Assembly (NCBI GenBank): GCA_965204905.1
Contig: OZ242042.1
Location: 3,720,001-3,784,000, forward strand
DNA from: Bin87 sp965204905
GTDB lineage: Bacteria > Chloroflexota > Dehalococcoidia > Lucifugimonadales > UBA3495
Direction of reading: 5' to 3'
Length of the DNA stretch: 64,000 bases
In this document: positions 15,306-23,937 of the stretch, piece after piece
Layout: each line of letters starts with the position of its first letter
How positions within the stretch are numbered: position 1 is the stretch's first letter
Notes under the pieces: generated by a model
Database searches by the model: none
What the model saw: only the letters and a program-made list of their open reading frames with translations
What the model was told of the DNA's origin: nothing
Made by a program: the position numbers and the translations under genes

Positions 15306-16325
15306 ATGGCTGCTCCCATCAATGACTGGCTGGCCAAAACCGTTGAACCGGCGCTGGAGCCGGACCTGCCCATTTGCGACCCCCACCATCACCTGTGGGA
15401 TGGGCGCACCGACCGCGTGGAGCCGCGCTACTTCCTCGACGAGCTGGAGGCCGACACCGGCAGCGGGCACAACATCGTGTCCACCGTGTTCATCGAGGCG
15501 CGGGCGATGTACCGCGCCGACCCGCCCATGGAACTGCGCCCCGTGGGCGAGGTGGAGTTCGTGCAGGGCATCGCCGCCCAGTCGGCCAGCGGCATTTACA
15601 GCCGCACCAGGGCGGCCCACGGCATCGTCGGCCACGCCAACCTGCACCTGGGAACCGAGGTGCGCCGCGTGCTGGAGGCGTTGCAGGCCGCCAGCCCCAA
15701 CCGTTTCAAGGGCATCCGTCACGGCGTCAGCTGGGACCCGCACCCGGAGATCCCCATCGTCGGCGCGTATCCCATGCCGGACCAGTTGCTGAGCGACGAC
15801 TACCGTGCCGGCGCCAGGGTGCTGGCCGACATGGGCCTGTCGCTGGACGTGTCGCTGCTGCACCCTCAGTTGCCGCAGCTTGTGGACTTCGCCAACGCCG
15901 TGCCCGACCTCACCATCGTGCTCAACCACGTGGGCGGCCTGATGCGCACGGGCCCCTACGCCGCCAACCCCGACGAGGTGATGGCAAACTGGCGCGGCGG
16001 CATCGCGGCGGCGTCCCAGTGCCCCAACGTGGTGATCAAGCTGGGCGGCGTCGGGATGCCCCGGCTGGGCTACGACTTCCACCAGCGGGAAACGCCCGTG
16101 GGATCAGAAGAGCTGGCGGCGGCCATCGACCCGGTGATGCGCCACTGCATCGAGCAGTTCGGCCCCGGCCGCTGCATGTTCGAGAGCAACTTCCCCGTGG
16201 ACAAGGAATCGTTCTCGTACTGCGTCATGTGGAACGCCTTCAAGCGTATGTCGGCAGACTTCTCGGCCGACGAGCGGGCGGACATGTTCCACGGCTGCGC
16301 GGCACGGGCCTACCGGGTGGGGTAG
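15306..16325 (+). CDS. Amidohydrolase-2 family metal hydrolase, copy 2
   Basis: A 339-residue paralogue of the preceding gene with the same motif series: PICDPHHHLWD, FIEARAMYR, FVQGIAAQSASGIY, GHANLHLG, RFKGIRHGVSWD, LTIVLNHVGG and CMFESNFPVDK. AAGGAGG lies about ten bases before its ATG. The strongest divergence from copy 1 is at the N-terminus and in the mid-barrel segment after MGLSLDVSLLHPQLPQLVDFAN (copy 1 has LEGWMYFPQMLELAEFAK), which should line the substrate pocket. Retained catalytic residues in both copies suggest specialised substrates rather than decay. Confidence 0.9.
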   Translation: MAAPINDWLAKTVEPALEPDLPICDPHHHLWDGRTDRVEPRYFLDELEADTGSGHNIVSTVFIEARAMYRADPPMELRPVGEVEFVQGIAAQSASGIYSRTRAAHGIVGHANLHLGTEVRRVLEALQAASPNRFKGIRHGVSWDPHPEIPIVGAYPMPDQLLSDDYRAGARVLADMGLSLDVSLLHPQLPQLVDFANAVPDLTIVLNHVGGLMRTGPYAANPDEVMANWRGGIAAASQCPNVVIKLGGVGMPRLGYDFHQRETPVGSEELAAAIDPVMRHCIEQFGPGRCMFESNFPVDKESFSYCVMWNAFKRMSADFSADERADMFHGCAARAYRVG

Positions 16326-16388
16326 GGTCGAATCATCATTCGTCCATTGCAGGGCCGGATTGGCCTGATCAGGAGGTTGGGTTTGACG

Positions 16389-17042
16389 ATGGATCCGCAG
16401 CGTTTTCCGCCGGAGTTCTTCCAGCGGGAGGACGACAGCAACGACGCTCAGTTTTACACCATGCCCCGTCTCGTCGTGCACATTGACGACGGGGCGATCA
16501 CCGCCGTCGGCCGGCTGTTTCAGCAGCTGATCCCGGAGCACGCCGAGGTGCTGGACCTGATGAGCAGCTGGCGGACCCACTGGCCGGAGGCCCACCCCCG
16601 CCAGCGCATCGTCGGCCTGGGCATGAACGCCACCGAGATGGCCGACAACCCGCAACTGAACGAGTACCTGCTGCAGGACATCAACGCCGACCCCGGGCTG
16701 CCCTTTGACGACGAGTCCTTCGACGCCGTGGTGATCACGGTGTCGGTGCAGTACCTGACCCGGCCGGTGGACGTGTTCGCCGAGGTGTCGCGGATACTGC
16801 GGCCCGGCGGCGTGTTCATCGTCACCTTCTCCAACCGTTGCTTCCCCACCAAGGCGGTGCGCGTCTGGCGCTCCACCAACGACGAGGACCACATCGAGCT
16901 GGTAGGGCAGTATATGCTCCACGCCGGCGGGTTCAACGGAGTGCGCGGGGGCCTGGCCAATCCCGATATGGCGCCGCCGGGCGACCCCCTGTTCGCGGTG
17001 TACGCCTACAAGGAGAGCGGCGGGGAGCCAGAGGGAACGTGA
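16389..17042 (+). CDS. Class I SAM-dependent methyltransferase
   Basis: About 217 residues with a Methyltransf_11-type core. VLDLMSSWRTHWP replaces the usual motif I ExxxGxG (it lacks the glycine triad). It is followed by VVGLGMNATEMADNP-like (here IVGLGMNATEMADNP), DINADPGLPFDDESFDAVVITVSVQYL (motif II/III) and LRPGGVFIVTFSNR (motif IV). The ATG at 16389 lies 12 bases after AGGAGG; the TTG at 16383 has better spacing and would add two residues. It closes the amidohydrolase cluster on the same strand. The weak motif I suggests an unusual SAM pocket. Substrate unknown. Confidence 0.83.
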   Translation: MDPQRFPPEFFQREDDSNDAQFYTMPRLVVHIDDGAITAVGRLFQQLIPEHAEVLDLMSSWRTHWPEAHPRQRIVGLGMNATEMADNPQLNEYLLQDINADPGLPFDDESFDAVVITVSVQYLTRPVDVFAEVSRILRPGGVFIVTFSNRCFPTKAVRVWRSTNDEDHIELVGQYMLHAGGFNGVRGGLANPDMAPPGDPLFAVYAYKESGGEPEGT

Positions 17043-17072
17043 TACACTGCTCGGTGTATTGGAGGCGCTGCA

Positions 17073-17630
17073 ATGACTACGGTGAAACCCAAGCTGCTGA
17101 CTGCTGACGACCTGTTGCGCCTGTATAGCCAGGGTGTAAAGGGCGAGTTGATACGCGGGGTGCTGCACGAAACGATGGCATCAGGAGTGAGACACGGCAA
17201 GATAGCAATGCGGCTCGGGGGGCGGTTTGATGCCCACGTTGCGCCGGCGGGACTGGGCCATGTTTTCGGCTCCGATGCCGGTGTGTTGCTGGAGACCGAC
17301 CCGGACACGGTGCGGGAGCCGGATATAGCCTATGTCTCCGCGGAGCGCCTGCCCCTGGATGCCGACATTGACGGTTACTGCCCCGTTCCGCCCGACCTCG
17401 TTGTGGAGATCAAGTCGCCTACCGACTCCGAACGGGAAGTTGATGACAAGGCTACCATGTGGCTGGACTTCGGTGTCCGGATGGCGCTGGTGATAAACCC
17501 GGAAACCGGAACGATACGGGTGCGGCAGCCGGACCTGCCCACGGCCACACTCACCATGGACGACACGCTGGACGGAGGCGAAGTTCTGCCGGGGTTCAGC
17601 TGCCCGGTGCGGGAGATACTGGGGAGCTAG
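17073..17630 (+). CDS. Uma2 family (DUF820) PD-(D/E)XK nuclease-like protein
   Basis: A 185-residue Uma2 protein. LLTADDLLRLYSQGVKGELIRGVLHE gives the first helix and acidic residue; REPDIAYVS is the PD motif; PDLVVEIKSPTDSEREVDDKATMWLDFGVRMALVINPETGTIRV is the ExK core and following strand. It ends LDGGEVLPGFSCPVREIL, closely like the copy at 3508 (GGDYLPGFSCPVADLL), so these two belong to one subgroup. It converges on nadE, sharing the palindromic CTAG at 17627-17630 as the stop of both genes, just as the copy at 3508 does with its neighbour. Confidence 0.9.
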   Translation: MTTVKPKLLTADDLLRLYSQGVKGELIRGVLHETMASGVRHGKIAMRLGGRFDAHVAPAGLGHVFGSDAGVLLETDPDTVREPDIAYVSAERLPLDADIDGYCPVPPDLVVEIKSPTDSEREVDDKATMWLDFGVRMALVINPETGTIRVRQPDLPTATLTMDDTLDGGEVLPGFSCPVREILGS

Positions 17631-19375
17631 GGCGTCTGGCGGTAGCGGTTGACGATGGGCAGCCGTCGGTCCTTGCCAAAGGCGCGCGGCGTGATCTTGA
17701 CGCCCGGCGGGGCTTGGCGACGCTTGTACTCGTTGCGGTCCACGTAGGAAATGACCTGGCTGACCCACTCGGGCCGGTGGCCCATGGCCACTATGTCGGC
17801 GTAGCCGTAATCGTCCTCCACGTAAGCCTTGATGATGGGGTCAAGGTCGTCGTAGGGCGGCAGCGTGTCCTGGTCGGTCTGGTCGGGCCGCAACTCGGCG
17901 CTGGGCGGTTTGTCCAGCACCGCCTGGGGTATCAGTGGCCGGCCATTAGCGGAGCCCGCGTTGCGCCAGCGACACAGCCGGTACACCAGGGTCTTGGGCA
18001 CGTCCTTCAGCACCGCGAACCCGCCGACCATGTCGCCGTACAGCGTGGCGTAGCCCATGGCCATCTCGCTCTTGTTGCCGGTGGTCAGCACCAGCCAGCT
18101 GAACTTGTTGGAAATGGTCATCAGCACGTTGCCCCGGATGCGGGCCTGCACGTTCTCCTCGGCGGTGTTGGCCTCCGTGCCGGCGAAACGCTCGGCCAGC
18201 ATGTCGGTGAACGCCAGATGCGCCGGCTCGATGGGGATGCGCCAGAGCTGGATGCCCAGGTTGTCGGCCAGTTCTTGGGAGTCGCCGACGCTGCCCTCGG
18301 ACGAATAGCGGGAGGGCATGGTGACGCCGACCACGTTATCCGCGCCCAGGGCGTCCACGGCGACGGTGGCGGTGAGGGCCGAGTCGATGCCGCCGGACAG
18401 CCCGACCAGCGTCTTTCGGAAGCCGGACTTGCGGACGTAATCGCGGGTGCCTACGACCAGGGCCTGGTACACCTCCTCCACCTCGTCCAGGGGCCGACAC
18501 CTAGCCGCCTCGACGGAATTGCTGCGACCGGTGCGGTGGTAGTCGGAGATGCGAACGACGGCGGCCTGGCCCACCTCGCGGAGGATGTTGGGGTTTTCCT
18601 TGCGCGACCTGGGATCGCGGAGCCGCTGGCGAAACACGGAATCAACGTCCAGGTCGGCGACGATGAGACGGTCCTCGAATGACGGGCCCCGGGCGATGAC
18701 CGCGCCGTCGGGCGCGCAGACCACGCTGGCCCCGTCGAATACCAACTCGTCCTGCCCGCCCACGGTGTTGAGATAGGCGACGAACACGCCGTTGTCGGCG
18801 GCGCGGGTGGCGATCATCCGCTCCCGCTGAGCGGCCTTGCCGGCGTGGAACGGCGAGGCGTTGATGTTGACGATGACCTCGGCGCCGGCGTCGCGCTGCA
18901 CCGCGATGGGGCCGACGGGGTACCAGATGTCCTCGCAGATGTTCACGCCGACGGGACAGCCGTTGATGACGTACACGGGACAGAGGTCGCCTTTGCGGAA
19001 GTAACGGTCCTCGTCGAACACGCCGTAGTTGGGCAGGTACATCTTGCGGTACCAACCCAGGACGCGGCCATCGTTGATGACGGCGGCGGCGTTGGCGATG
19101 TCGTCGCCCACCTCCACGCAGCCCACGATCACGGCAATGCCCCGGGACGCGGCGGCGATACGCTGGACGGCGGCGGAGTTGTCGGCCAGGAAAGACGGCT
19201 TGAAGAGCAGGTCCTCGGGCGGATAGCCGGTTACGGCAAGCTCGGGAAAGGCCACCAGGTCGGCGTGGGACGCCCGAGCCTCGTCGATCAACTCGATAAT
19301 GCGAGCGGTGTTGCCGGCAATGTCGCCGACGGTGGGGTTGAACTGGCCCAGTGCCAGCCGGAGGGTGCGCTGCAT
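17627..19375 (-). CDS. nadE: Glutamine-dependent NAD+ synthetase
   Basis: A 582-residue two-domain enzyme that makes NAD from nicotinate adenine dinucleotide with glutamine as amide donor. The N-terminal nitrilase-type glutaminase shows FPELAVTGYPPEDL (Glu), YRKMYLPNYGVFDEDRYF (Lys) and VGVNICEDIW (nucleophilic Cys). The C-terminal synthetase has the P-loop VGLSGGIDSALTATVAVDALG near residue 315, then GVTMPSRYSS, ENVQARIRG and TTGNKSEMAMGYATLYGDMVGGF. Length is as expected for the bacterial two-domain form. Start ATG at 19375 fits MQRTLRLALGQFNPTVGD. Confidence 0.96.
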   Translation of the reverse strand: MQRTLRLALGQFNPTVGDIAGNTARIIELIDEARASHADLVAFPELAVTGYPPEDLLFKPSFLADNSAAVQRIAAASRGIAVIVGCVEVGDDIANAAAVINDGRVLGWYRKMYLPNYGVFDEDRYFRKGDLCPVYVINGCPVGVNICEDIWYPVGPIAVQRDAGAEVIVNINASPFHAGKAAQRERMIATRAADNGVFVAYLNTVGGQDELVFDGASVVCAPDGAVIARGPSFEDRLIVADLDVDSVFRQRLRDPRSRKENPNILREVGQAAVVRISDYHRTGRSNSVEAARCRPLDEVEEVYQALVVGTRDYVRKSGFRKTLVGLSGGIDSALTATVAVDALGADNVVGVTMPSRYSSEGSVGDSQELADNLGIQLWRIPIEPAHLAFTDMLAERFAGTEANTAEENVQARIRGNVLMTISNKFSWLVLTTGNKSEMAMGYATLYGDMVGGFAVLKDVPKTLVYRLCRWRNAGSANGRPLIPQAVLDKPPSAELRPDQTDQDTLPPYDDLDPIIKAYVEDDYGYADIVAMGHRPEWVSQVISYVDRNEYKRRQAPPGVKITPRAFGKDRRLPIVNRYRQTP

Positions 19376-19439
19376 TGGAGCATTATAGCGCAGGCGGCAA
19401 GGCGGCTATGCTACCATGCCTCCAGGAGACCTATCTGCC

Positions 19440-19946
19440 ATGTCCATCGCAAATGCCAACCGCCACACTGACCTCAGCCGTCGCCTGTTGGAGCAGGCCA
19501 ATTACGAGTTGCATACCATGGCCGACCGGGTGCAAGCTTCGGACAAAGCCTCCGGCGCCGTGGCCCAGGCCGTGAAAGCAATCGCCGAAGACCGCAATTG
19601 GCGACACCGCTCGCACAACCTACGCCGGGACATTATTGGCTTGCTGGCCGCTGAGTACCGGCAACAGCAAATACTATATTTGCAAGCCATCGCTGACCAG
19701 CTGCACGACAACTACTACGAGGACTGGCTGAGCGATAACTTGGTGACGGATTTGCTGGCCGAGGTTAATTCGCTGATACCCCTGCTGTGGGAAGCCCGGG
19801 AACGGGGACCTAACCGGGACTTTATGCCCACTCCCTCGCAGCAGAGGATCATCGACCGCCTGCTACTCTCGGAAGCAGAAGCCCTTGCCGACGAAGGCAT
19901 CGACCTGCCCCCGCCCATGCCACCCTTCAATCCCCCGACCGGCTGA
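19440..19946 (+). CDS. Hypothetical helical protein
   Basis: A 168-residue, predominantly helical protein without signal peptide, membrane segment or recognisable motif. It starts at an ATG some ten bases after CAGGAGA. A second in-frame ATG eight codons earlier (19416) is possible but its leader overlaps the ribosome site. Features include a charged helix (NWRHRSHNLRRDIIGLLAAEYRQQQ), a tyrosine-rich stretch (DNYYEDWLSD) and a proline-rich tail. Divergent from nadE across a 64-bp gap, so that gap must hold both promoters. Family not recognised. Confidence 0.6.
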   Translation: MSIANANRHTDLSRRLLEQANYELHTMADRVQASDKASGAVAQAVKAIAEDRNWRHRSHNLRRDIIGLLAAEYRQQQILYLQAIADQLHDNYYEDWLSDNLVTDLLAEVNSLIPLLWEARERGPNRDFMPTPSQQRIIDRLLLSEAEALADEGIDLPPPMPPFNPPTG

Positions 19947-20015
19947 ACGACCAACAGCCCGGCAGCCTGGCATCTATGAAGCCGTTGCAAAGGACGGTGG
20001 CCGGAGGATTTGAGG

Positions 20016-20093
20016 CTAGAAGGCGATGGCCAACATAGCGCCAATGATGCCGCCGCCAACTACGACGAAGGTGGCGCCGGCACCCACCACGGG
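20016..20093 (-). pseudogene. Detached C-terminal transmembrane anchor of the coiled-coil protein
   Basis: Past the amber codon the same frame continues for 25 sense codons, PVVGAGATFVVVGGGIIGAM then LAIAF, to a second TAG at 20016-20018. This is a textbook membrane helix. The simplest reading is a single-base change of TGG (Trp, giving RIERVFWPVVG) to TAG. Suppression of the amber codon is the other possibility. The anchor has not decayed, so the change would be recent. Confidence 0.6.
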
Positions 20094-20444
20094 CTAGAAT
20101 ACCCTTTCAATGCGGCCATTGGTCTCTTGCCGCATATTGTCCAAGCGGGCGTTGGTCTGTTGCTGCATACGCTCCAAGCGGGCGCTAAAGTTGGCCTGTA
20201 TCTGGAACAGGCTGTCCCGCATTTGCCGAAAGTCGGCCCGCATTTCCGACATATTGGTCTCTATGGCAGTCAGGCGACCTTCCATGTTGGCGACGCGCTC
20301 AGACACGGTGGTAAGTCGGGTTTCCACAACGGTAAGGCGGCCGTTGGTTTCCCGCTGCTCGTCCTGTATCTCGTGGACTGCGCTCTCTAAGGCGGCCAAG
20401 CGGGAGGCAAGGTCGTCGGGGGCGGTGGCAGCCGGAGTCGTCAT
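20094..20444 (-). CDS. Short coiled-coil protein truncated by an in-frame amber stop
   Basis: A 116-residue protein made almost wholly of heptad repeats (LASRLAALESAVHEIQDEQ, RLTVVETRLTTVSERVANMEGRL, and so on), so a long parallel coiled coil is expected. Proteins of this style in Chloroflexota usually end in one C-terminal transmembrane helix. Here the frame ends at TAG (20094-20096) directly before such a helix (next entry). As it stands, the product would be a soluble coiled coil. Divergent from the orphan hicB. Confidence 0.65.
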   Translation of the reverse strand: MTTPAATAPDDLASRLAALESAVHEIQDEQRETNGRLTVVETRLTTVSERVANMEGRLTAIETNMSEMRADFRQMRDSLFQIQANFSARLERMQQQTNARLDNMRQETNGRIERVF

Positions 20445-20553
20445 AGGATTGCAGTCTCCGCATTCCGTGTTGGCCGCAGTATATCATGTCCGAAGATAAT
20501 TCCACCCCTTGCCATTATAATAAGGCTGATCGAACCGAACGGAGCGCCGAGAG

Positions 20554-20808
20554 TTGTTAGAGATGATAGCGAAGATACCATTGCTCCTGGAACCGCAGCT
20601 CGAAGGAGGGTACACCGTTACCTCACCGCTGCTCCCGGAGCTGATAACCGAGGGCGACACCATCGCGGAGTGCATGGTTAACATGGAGGACTCCTTTGCA
20701 GTAGTGTTGGAAATCTACGAAGACCGAGGCCGTCCACTGCCCGACGGCATTTACGCGGACGACGCCAACGGCCCAGTGTCTATCGAAGCGGTCGTTTCAA
20801 TTCCATGA
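20554..20808 (+). CDS. HicB-like antitoxin, orphan
   Basis: An 84-residue HicB-type protein: IPLLLEPQLEGGYTVTSPLLPELITEGDTIAECMVNMEDSFAVVLEIYEDRGRPLP, matching the family's GGYxVxxPxLPGLxTxGDTxxEAxxNxxEAI pattern. It may start at TTG 20554 or ATG 20563. The ATGA overlap at its end would normally lead into a HicA toxin, but that frame stops after 13 codons. It has no C-terminal DNA-binding domain, so it is either a single-domain regulator or a remnant of a HicBA pair. Confidence 0.75.
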   Translation: MLEMIAKIPLLLEPQLEGGYTVTSPLLPELITEGDTIAECMVNMEDSFAVVLEIYEDRGRPLPDGIYADDANGPVSIEAVVSIP

Positions 20809-20846
20809 GATACCGGAAGCTGCTTGCGCTGCCATATCGCTGGTAA
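20805..20846 (+). pseudogene. 13-codon stub in the toxin position after orphan hicB
   Basis: ATG at 20805 overlaps the hicB stop as ATGA and reads MRYRKLLALPYRW before TAA. Many HicA toxins in HicBA-order loci begin with a basic helix of this type, so this may be what is left of a deleted toxin. At 13 codons the match is only suggestive; the 73 bases after it are non-coding. Confidence 0.3.
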
Positions 20847-20919
20847 TACAAATGAAAAGCCCGCCTAGTGACGCTGGCGGACTGTACATATCGCCAGACT
20901 TTACTGTATAAAGCCAACT

Positions 20920-23900
20920 ATGACTACACAAAGCAACTTCCCCGATATGCCGTCTGGCCCCGCCGGCTTGATGCACGAGCAGACTTTCAACGAAGCGTTG
21001 GCGGACGCTCTGCGCGCCAGACGCCGCGCTTGGCGTGATGACGTGCGCCACATAATCGCAGAGCGGCAACAGGTGTTTGACGATGCAGGCCGGGAACGTC
21101 CGGATATACTTGTTACGCCTCCCGATATTTATCCTGTAGTGGTTGAAGTGGAATGGGGCGAACCGGCATTCGGGGACGCTCGACGCAAGCTAGGCCGATT
21201 GGTAAGCGGAACACCGTTTCCGGTTCGTTCCGCCATCGCCGTAGGCGCACCGCCAGAAATACGTAATTGGTCAAACGATGAATTGCGGGAGCAGTTAGCG
21301 CAGCCGGGAGGTTTGAACCTAAGGTACGCTATCCTGTCCGCCAACATACGGGGGGATGAAACCGAGGTTGATCTTTCCGATGCTGATGTGAGCTTTTGGC
21401 CAGCTGTAGGCTACGTAACCGGCACGGTAGATGACTTGGCAGTTATGTGCGAGTATGCTGCGGCTCCCTCGGCACTGGTGTCCCTAACCGCCAATCAAGT
21501 CGCAACCAGTATCCACAGCCTCGCCGATTATCTATACCGTAGTATGCCGCCAGGCGTCGCTGGAGCCATCGCCGGCATATTGGGCCAGCGTCAGGAGATG
21601 CAGGGGTTGCGCATGGCCTGCTGCATCTGGCTTACTTCGCTGAGGCTACACAAGTTACTGGAAGACGGCTCGCCGACCTTGCGCCAGAGTGGCTTGAACT
21701 CGCTTAACTGGTTGAGAAACGTCGGTTCCGCCGGCCTCGGCGGCGGCGTTATTTCCGTAGGGGACTTGCGAGAGGAGTGGGACAAAATACTCGCCGTCAA
21801 CTATGGAGCGATTTTCAACGCCGCGCGCAACGCGCTGGACGACCGCATACCGGATACAGTTGGAGCCAGCGTATTATCTCAGCTTGCCGCCACGGCGGAA
21901 CGCATCACTGCGCTGATGCTGGGCAACCGGGTTGACTTTGCCGGAGAGCTCTTTCCCCTCCTGCTGGACGACCGGGAAGAGACGGCAGCGCACTATACCC
22001 TACCCGAAACGGCGGAACTGCTGGCGCAACTGGCCGTAGCGCGAATGACGCCGGATGACTGGGCGTCCGAAGCGACGGTAGCCAACCTGCGCGTGGCGGA
22101 TTTGGCCTGTGGCACGGGAGCGTTGTTGCGGGCTGCTTATCACGGCATCCGCCGCCGGCACGAATCAGCCGGTGGCAATGCGGAGAATCTGCATCGTGCG
22201 ATGATGGAGGAGTCAATCACCGGCCTGGACATCAACGCGTTGGCGTCCCACATGACCGCCGCTGGCCTGTCCACCGCCGAGATTGCCACGGAGTACCACA
22301 CCGCCCGCATCGCCGCCGTCGCCGTCCTGGGCGGCAGTACCGGCTCGCTGGAGTTGTTGGAATCCGACCAGATTACCGACATAACCGGCCAGTTGGCCCG
22401 CACCGCCACCACCAACTTGGAGCAGCCTACCGTCATCCCCGTTCTACACCACAGTCAGGACCTGGTAATTCAGAATCCGCCCTACTCCCGGGCCCGGGGC
22501 GACCGCCGGATGTTCGACGTAACCGGAATTGACGAAAAGCAACGCCGACGCAGCATGAAACGACTGACGCATCTCCGCAACAACCTGCGCGACGCCGGCG
22601 ACGAAATGACCGATGGGCAGGCCGGCCTGGGGGCGGATTTTTCCGCTCTGGCCGGCAAGAAACTCAAACCCGACGGTGTTTTCGCCACTGTCCTACCCCT
22701 CACCGCTGCTCACTCCGAATCTTGGGAAGGTTTCCGCCGCACGATTGAGCGCGAGTACCGGGAGATTGTCGCCATCGCCTTCACTACCCACGAAGGTACG
22801 ATGATGTCCGCAGACACTTATATGAACGAAATGCTGCTGGTGGCGACGCGGCGTACAAAAGACGATGTGGAAGAACCCGCTCGGATCGTCTGTGTGAACA
22901 TCAGCGCTGTCCCTCAATCGGTGACCGAGTCCTACTGGTACGCTAAATGGATTGACGACCTTCGCCGGTCGAACGCCAACAATGGCGTGCTCTACGAAGG
23001 CGGCCAGCGCATTGGCAGCTGGACGGCTATAACGCCACCATCAGCTGGTTTCCCGTGGTTTGCGGCGGGAATACAAAACCATGAACAAGCCACGATTGTC
23101 GGCGAACTTTTGGCTGGCCGGCTGTACTCCTTAGAAAACCGGCAGTGGTGGGAGTTCAGCCTCCCTATGACCACTCTTGAGAGAGTTGCAACCATTGGGC
23201 CAACCCACCACCTGGTCGGTCACATCAGGGGAGCCAGAGAGGTCATCGGCGCGTTCACTTTTGACCTCATAACGCCAGACTTTCTGCCGACTTACCCTGC
23301 ACTATGGAGAGCGAACTCGGAGACGCAAACGCGAATGCTCGTATCTCCAACTCACGATGGTCAACCTGCTACGGATGATGAGGATGAACTGCGGCGGATG
23401 CTCGACCAGCGGAGTGATTTGTTCATTTCCCGTACTCTACGCTTGACTTCACAGGCGTTGGCAGCGGCTCGATCTGACCGGCCTGTCATGGGTGGCCGGG
23501 CTTGGACTACTCTGCTGTCCGATGATGATATCAAGTCTGCGCTGGCTATCTGGCTCAATTCCACGTTCAGCCTGATAGTGCGAACCTCTTACGCCCAGAC
23601 CACTCAACAGGGTCGGGCTACGATGCAAGTACGTGCACTGGCAGGGTTTCCAGTTCCCAATTTCACCGCCGACAGCGAAGCCGGCGAACATGCCCGGTCA
23701 GTCGCCCGTCAGCATATCGGCGAGTTGACAACGCTGGAGCTACAGCCGATTTCCTACGCTTTCCGAGATACCAACCGCCACCGTATAGACCAGATCGCTC
23801 TGGAAATGTTGGGCCTGGACGAAGACCAACAGATTATTGCCACCGTGAACTCTTTGCGTAACCGGTGGTGCAGAGAACCCTCGGTACACGGCGGCAATCG

Positions 23901-23937
23901 CGCCATCATGATGGCGTTAGGTCTCGCGCTGCCGTAG
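20920..23937 (+). CDS. Type IIG-like restriction-modification enzyme (Eco57I-type N6-adenine methylase fusion)
   Basis: A 1005-residue single-chain protein. The N-terminus has a PD-(D/E)xK-like core, RPDILV with Asp62 and VVVEVEWGEP with Glu76 and Glu78. The methylase core follows: SAM motif I DLACGTGALLRAAY at residue 394 and the N6-adenine catalytic motif QNPPYSRARG at 519-522. The last 400 residues, with SFSLIVRTS-like strands and no further catalytic motif, would be the target-recognition region. Size and order match Eco57I/MmeI-type enzymes that cut and methylate with one polypeptide. No separate specificity or restriction gene is nearby. Codon use is close to the neighbours. Confidence 0.82.
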   Translation: MTTQSNFPDMPSGPAGLMHEQTFNEALADALRARRRAWRDDVRHIIAERQQVFDDAGRERPDILVTPPDIYPVVVEVEWGEPAFGDARRKLGRLVSGTPFPVRSAIAVGAPPEIRNWSNDELREQLAQPGGLNLRYAILSANIRGDETEVDLSDADVSFWPAVGYVTGTVDDLAVMCEYAAAPSALVSLTANQVATSIHSLADYLYRSMPPGVAGAIAGILGQRQEMQGLRMACCIWLTSLRLHKLLEDGSPTLRQSGLNSLNWLRNVGSAGLGGGVISVGDLREEWDKILAVNYGAIFNAARNALDDRIPDTVGASVLSQLAATAERITALMLGNRVDFAGELFPLLLDDREETAAHYTLPETAELLAQLAVARMTPDDWASEATVANLRVADLACGTGALLRAAYHGIRRRHESAGGNAENLHRAMMEESITGLDINALASHMTAAGLSTAEIATEYHTARIAAVAVLGGSTGSLELLESDQITDITGQLARTATTNLEQPTVIPVLHHSQDLVIQNPPYSRARGDRRMFDVTGIDEKQRRRSMKRLTHLRNNLRDAGDEMTDGQAGLGADFSALAGKKLKPDGVFATVLPLTAAHSESWEGFRRTIEREYREIVAIAFTTHEGTMMSADTYMNEMLLVATRRTKDDVEEPARIVCVNISAVPQSVTESYWYAKWIDDLRRSNANNGVLYEGGQRIGSWTAITPPSAGFPWFAAGIQNHEQATIVGELLAGRLYSLENRQWWEFSLPMTTLERVATIGPTHHLVGHIRGAREVIGAFTFDLITPDFLPTYPALWRANSETQTRMLVSPTHDGQPATDDEDELRRMLDQRSDLFISRTLRLTSQALAAARSDRPVMGGRAWTTLLSDDDIKSALAIWLNSTFSLIVRTSYAQTTQQGRATMQVRALAGFPVPNFTADSEAGEHARSVARQHIGELTTLELQPISYAFRDTNRHRIDQIALEMLGLDEDQQIIATVNSLRNRWCREPSVHGGNRAIMMALGLALP

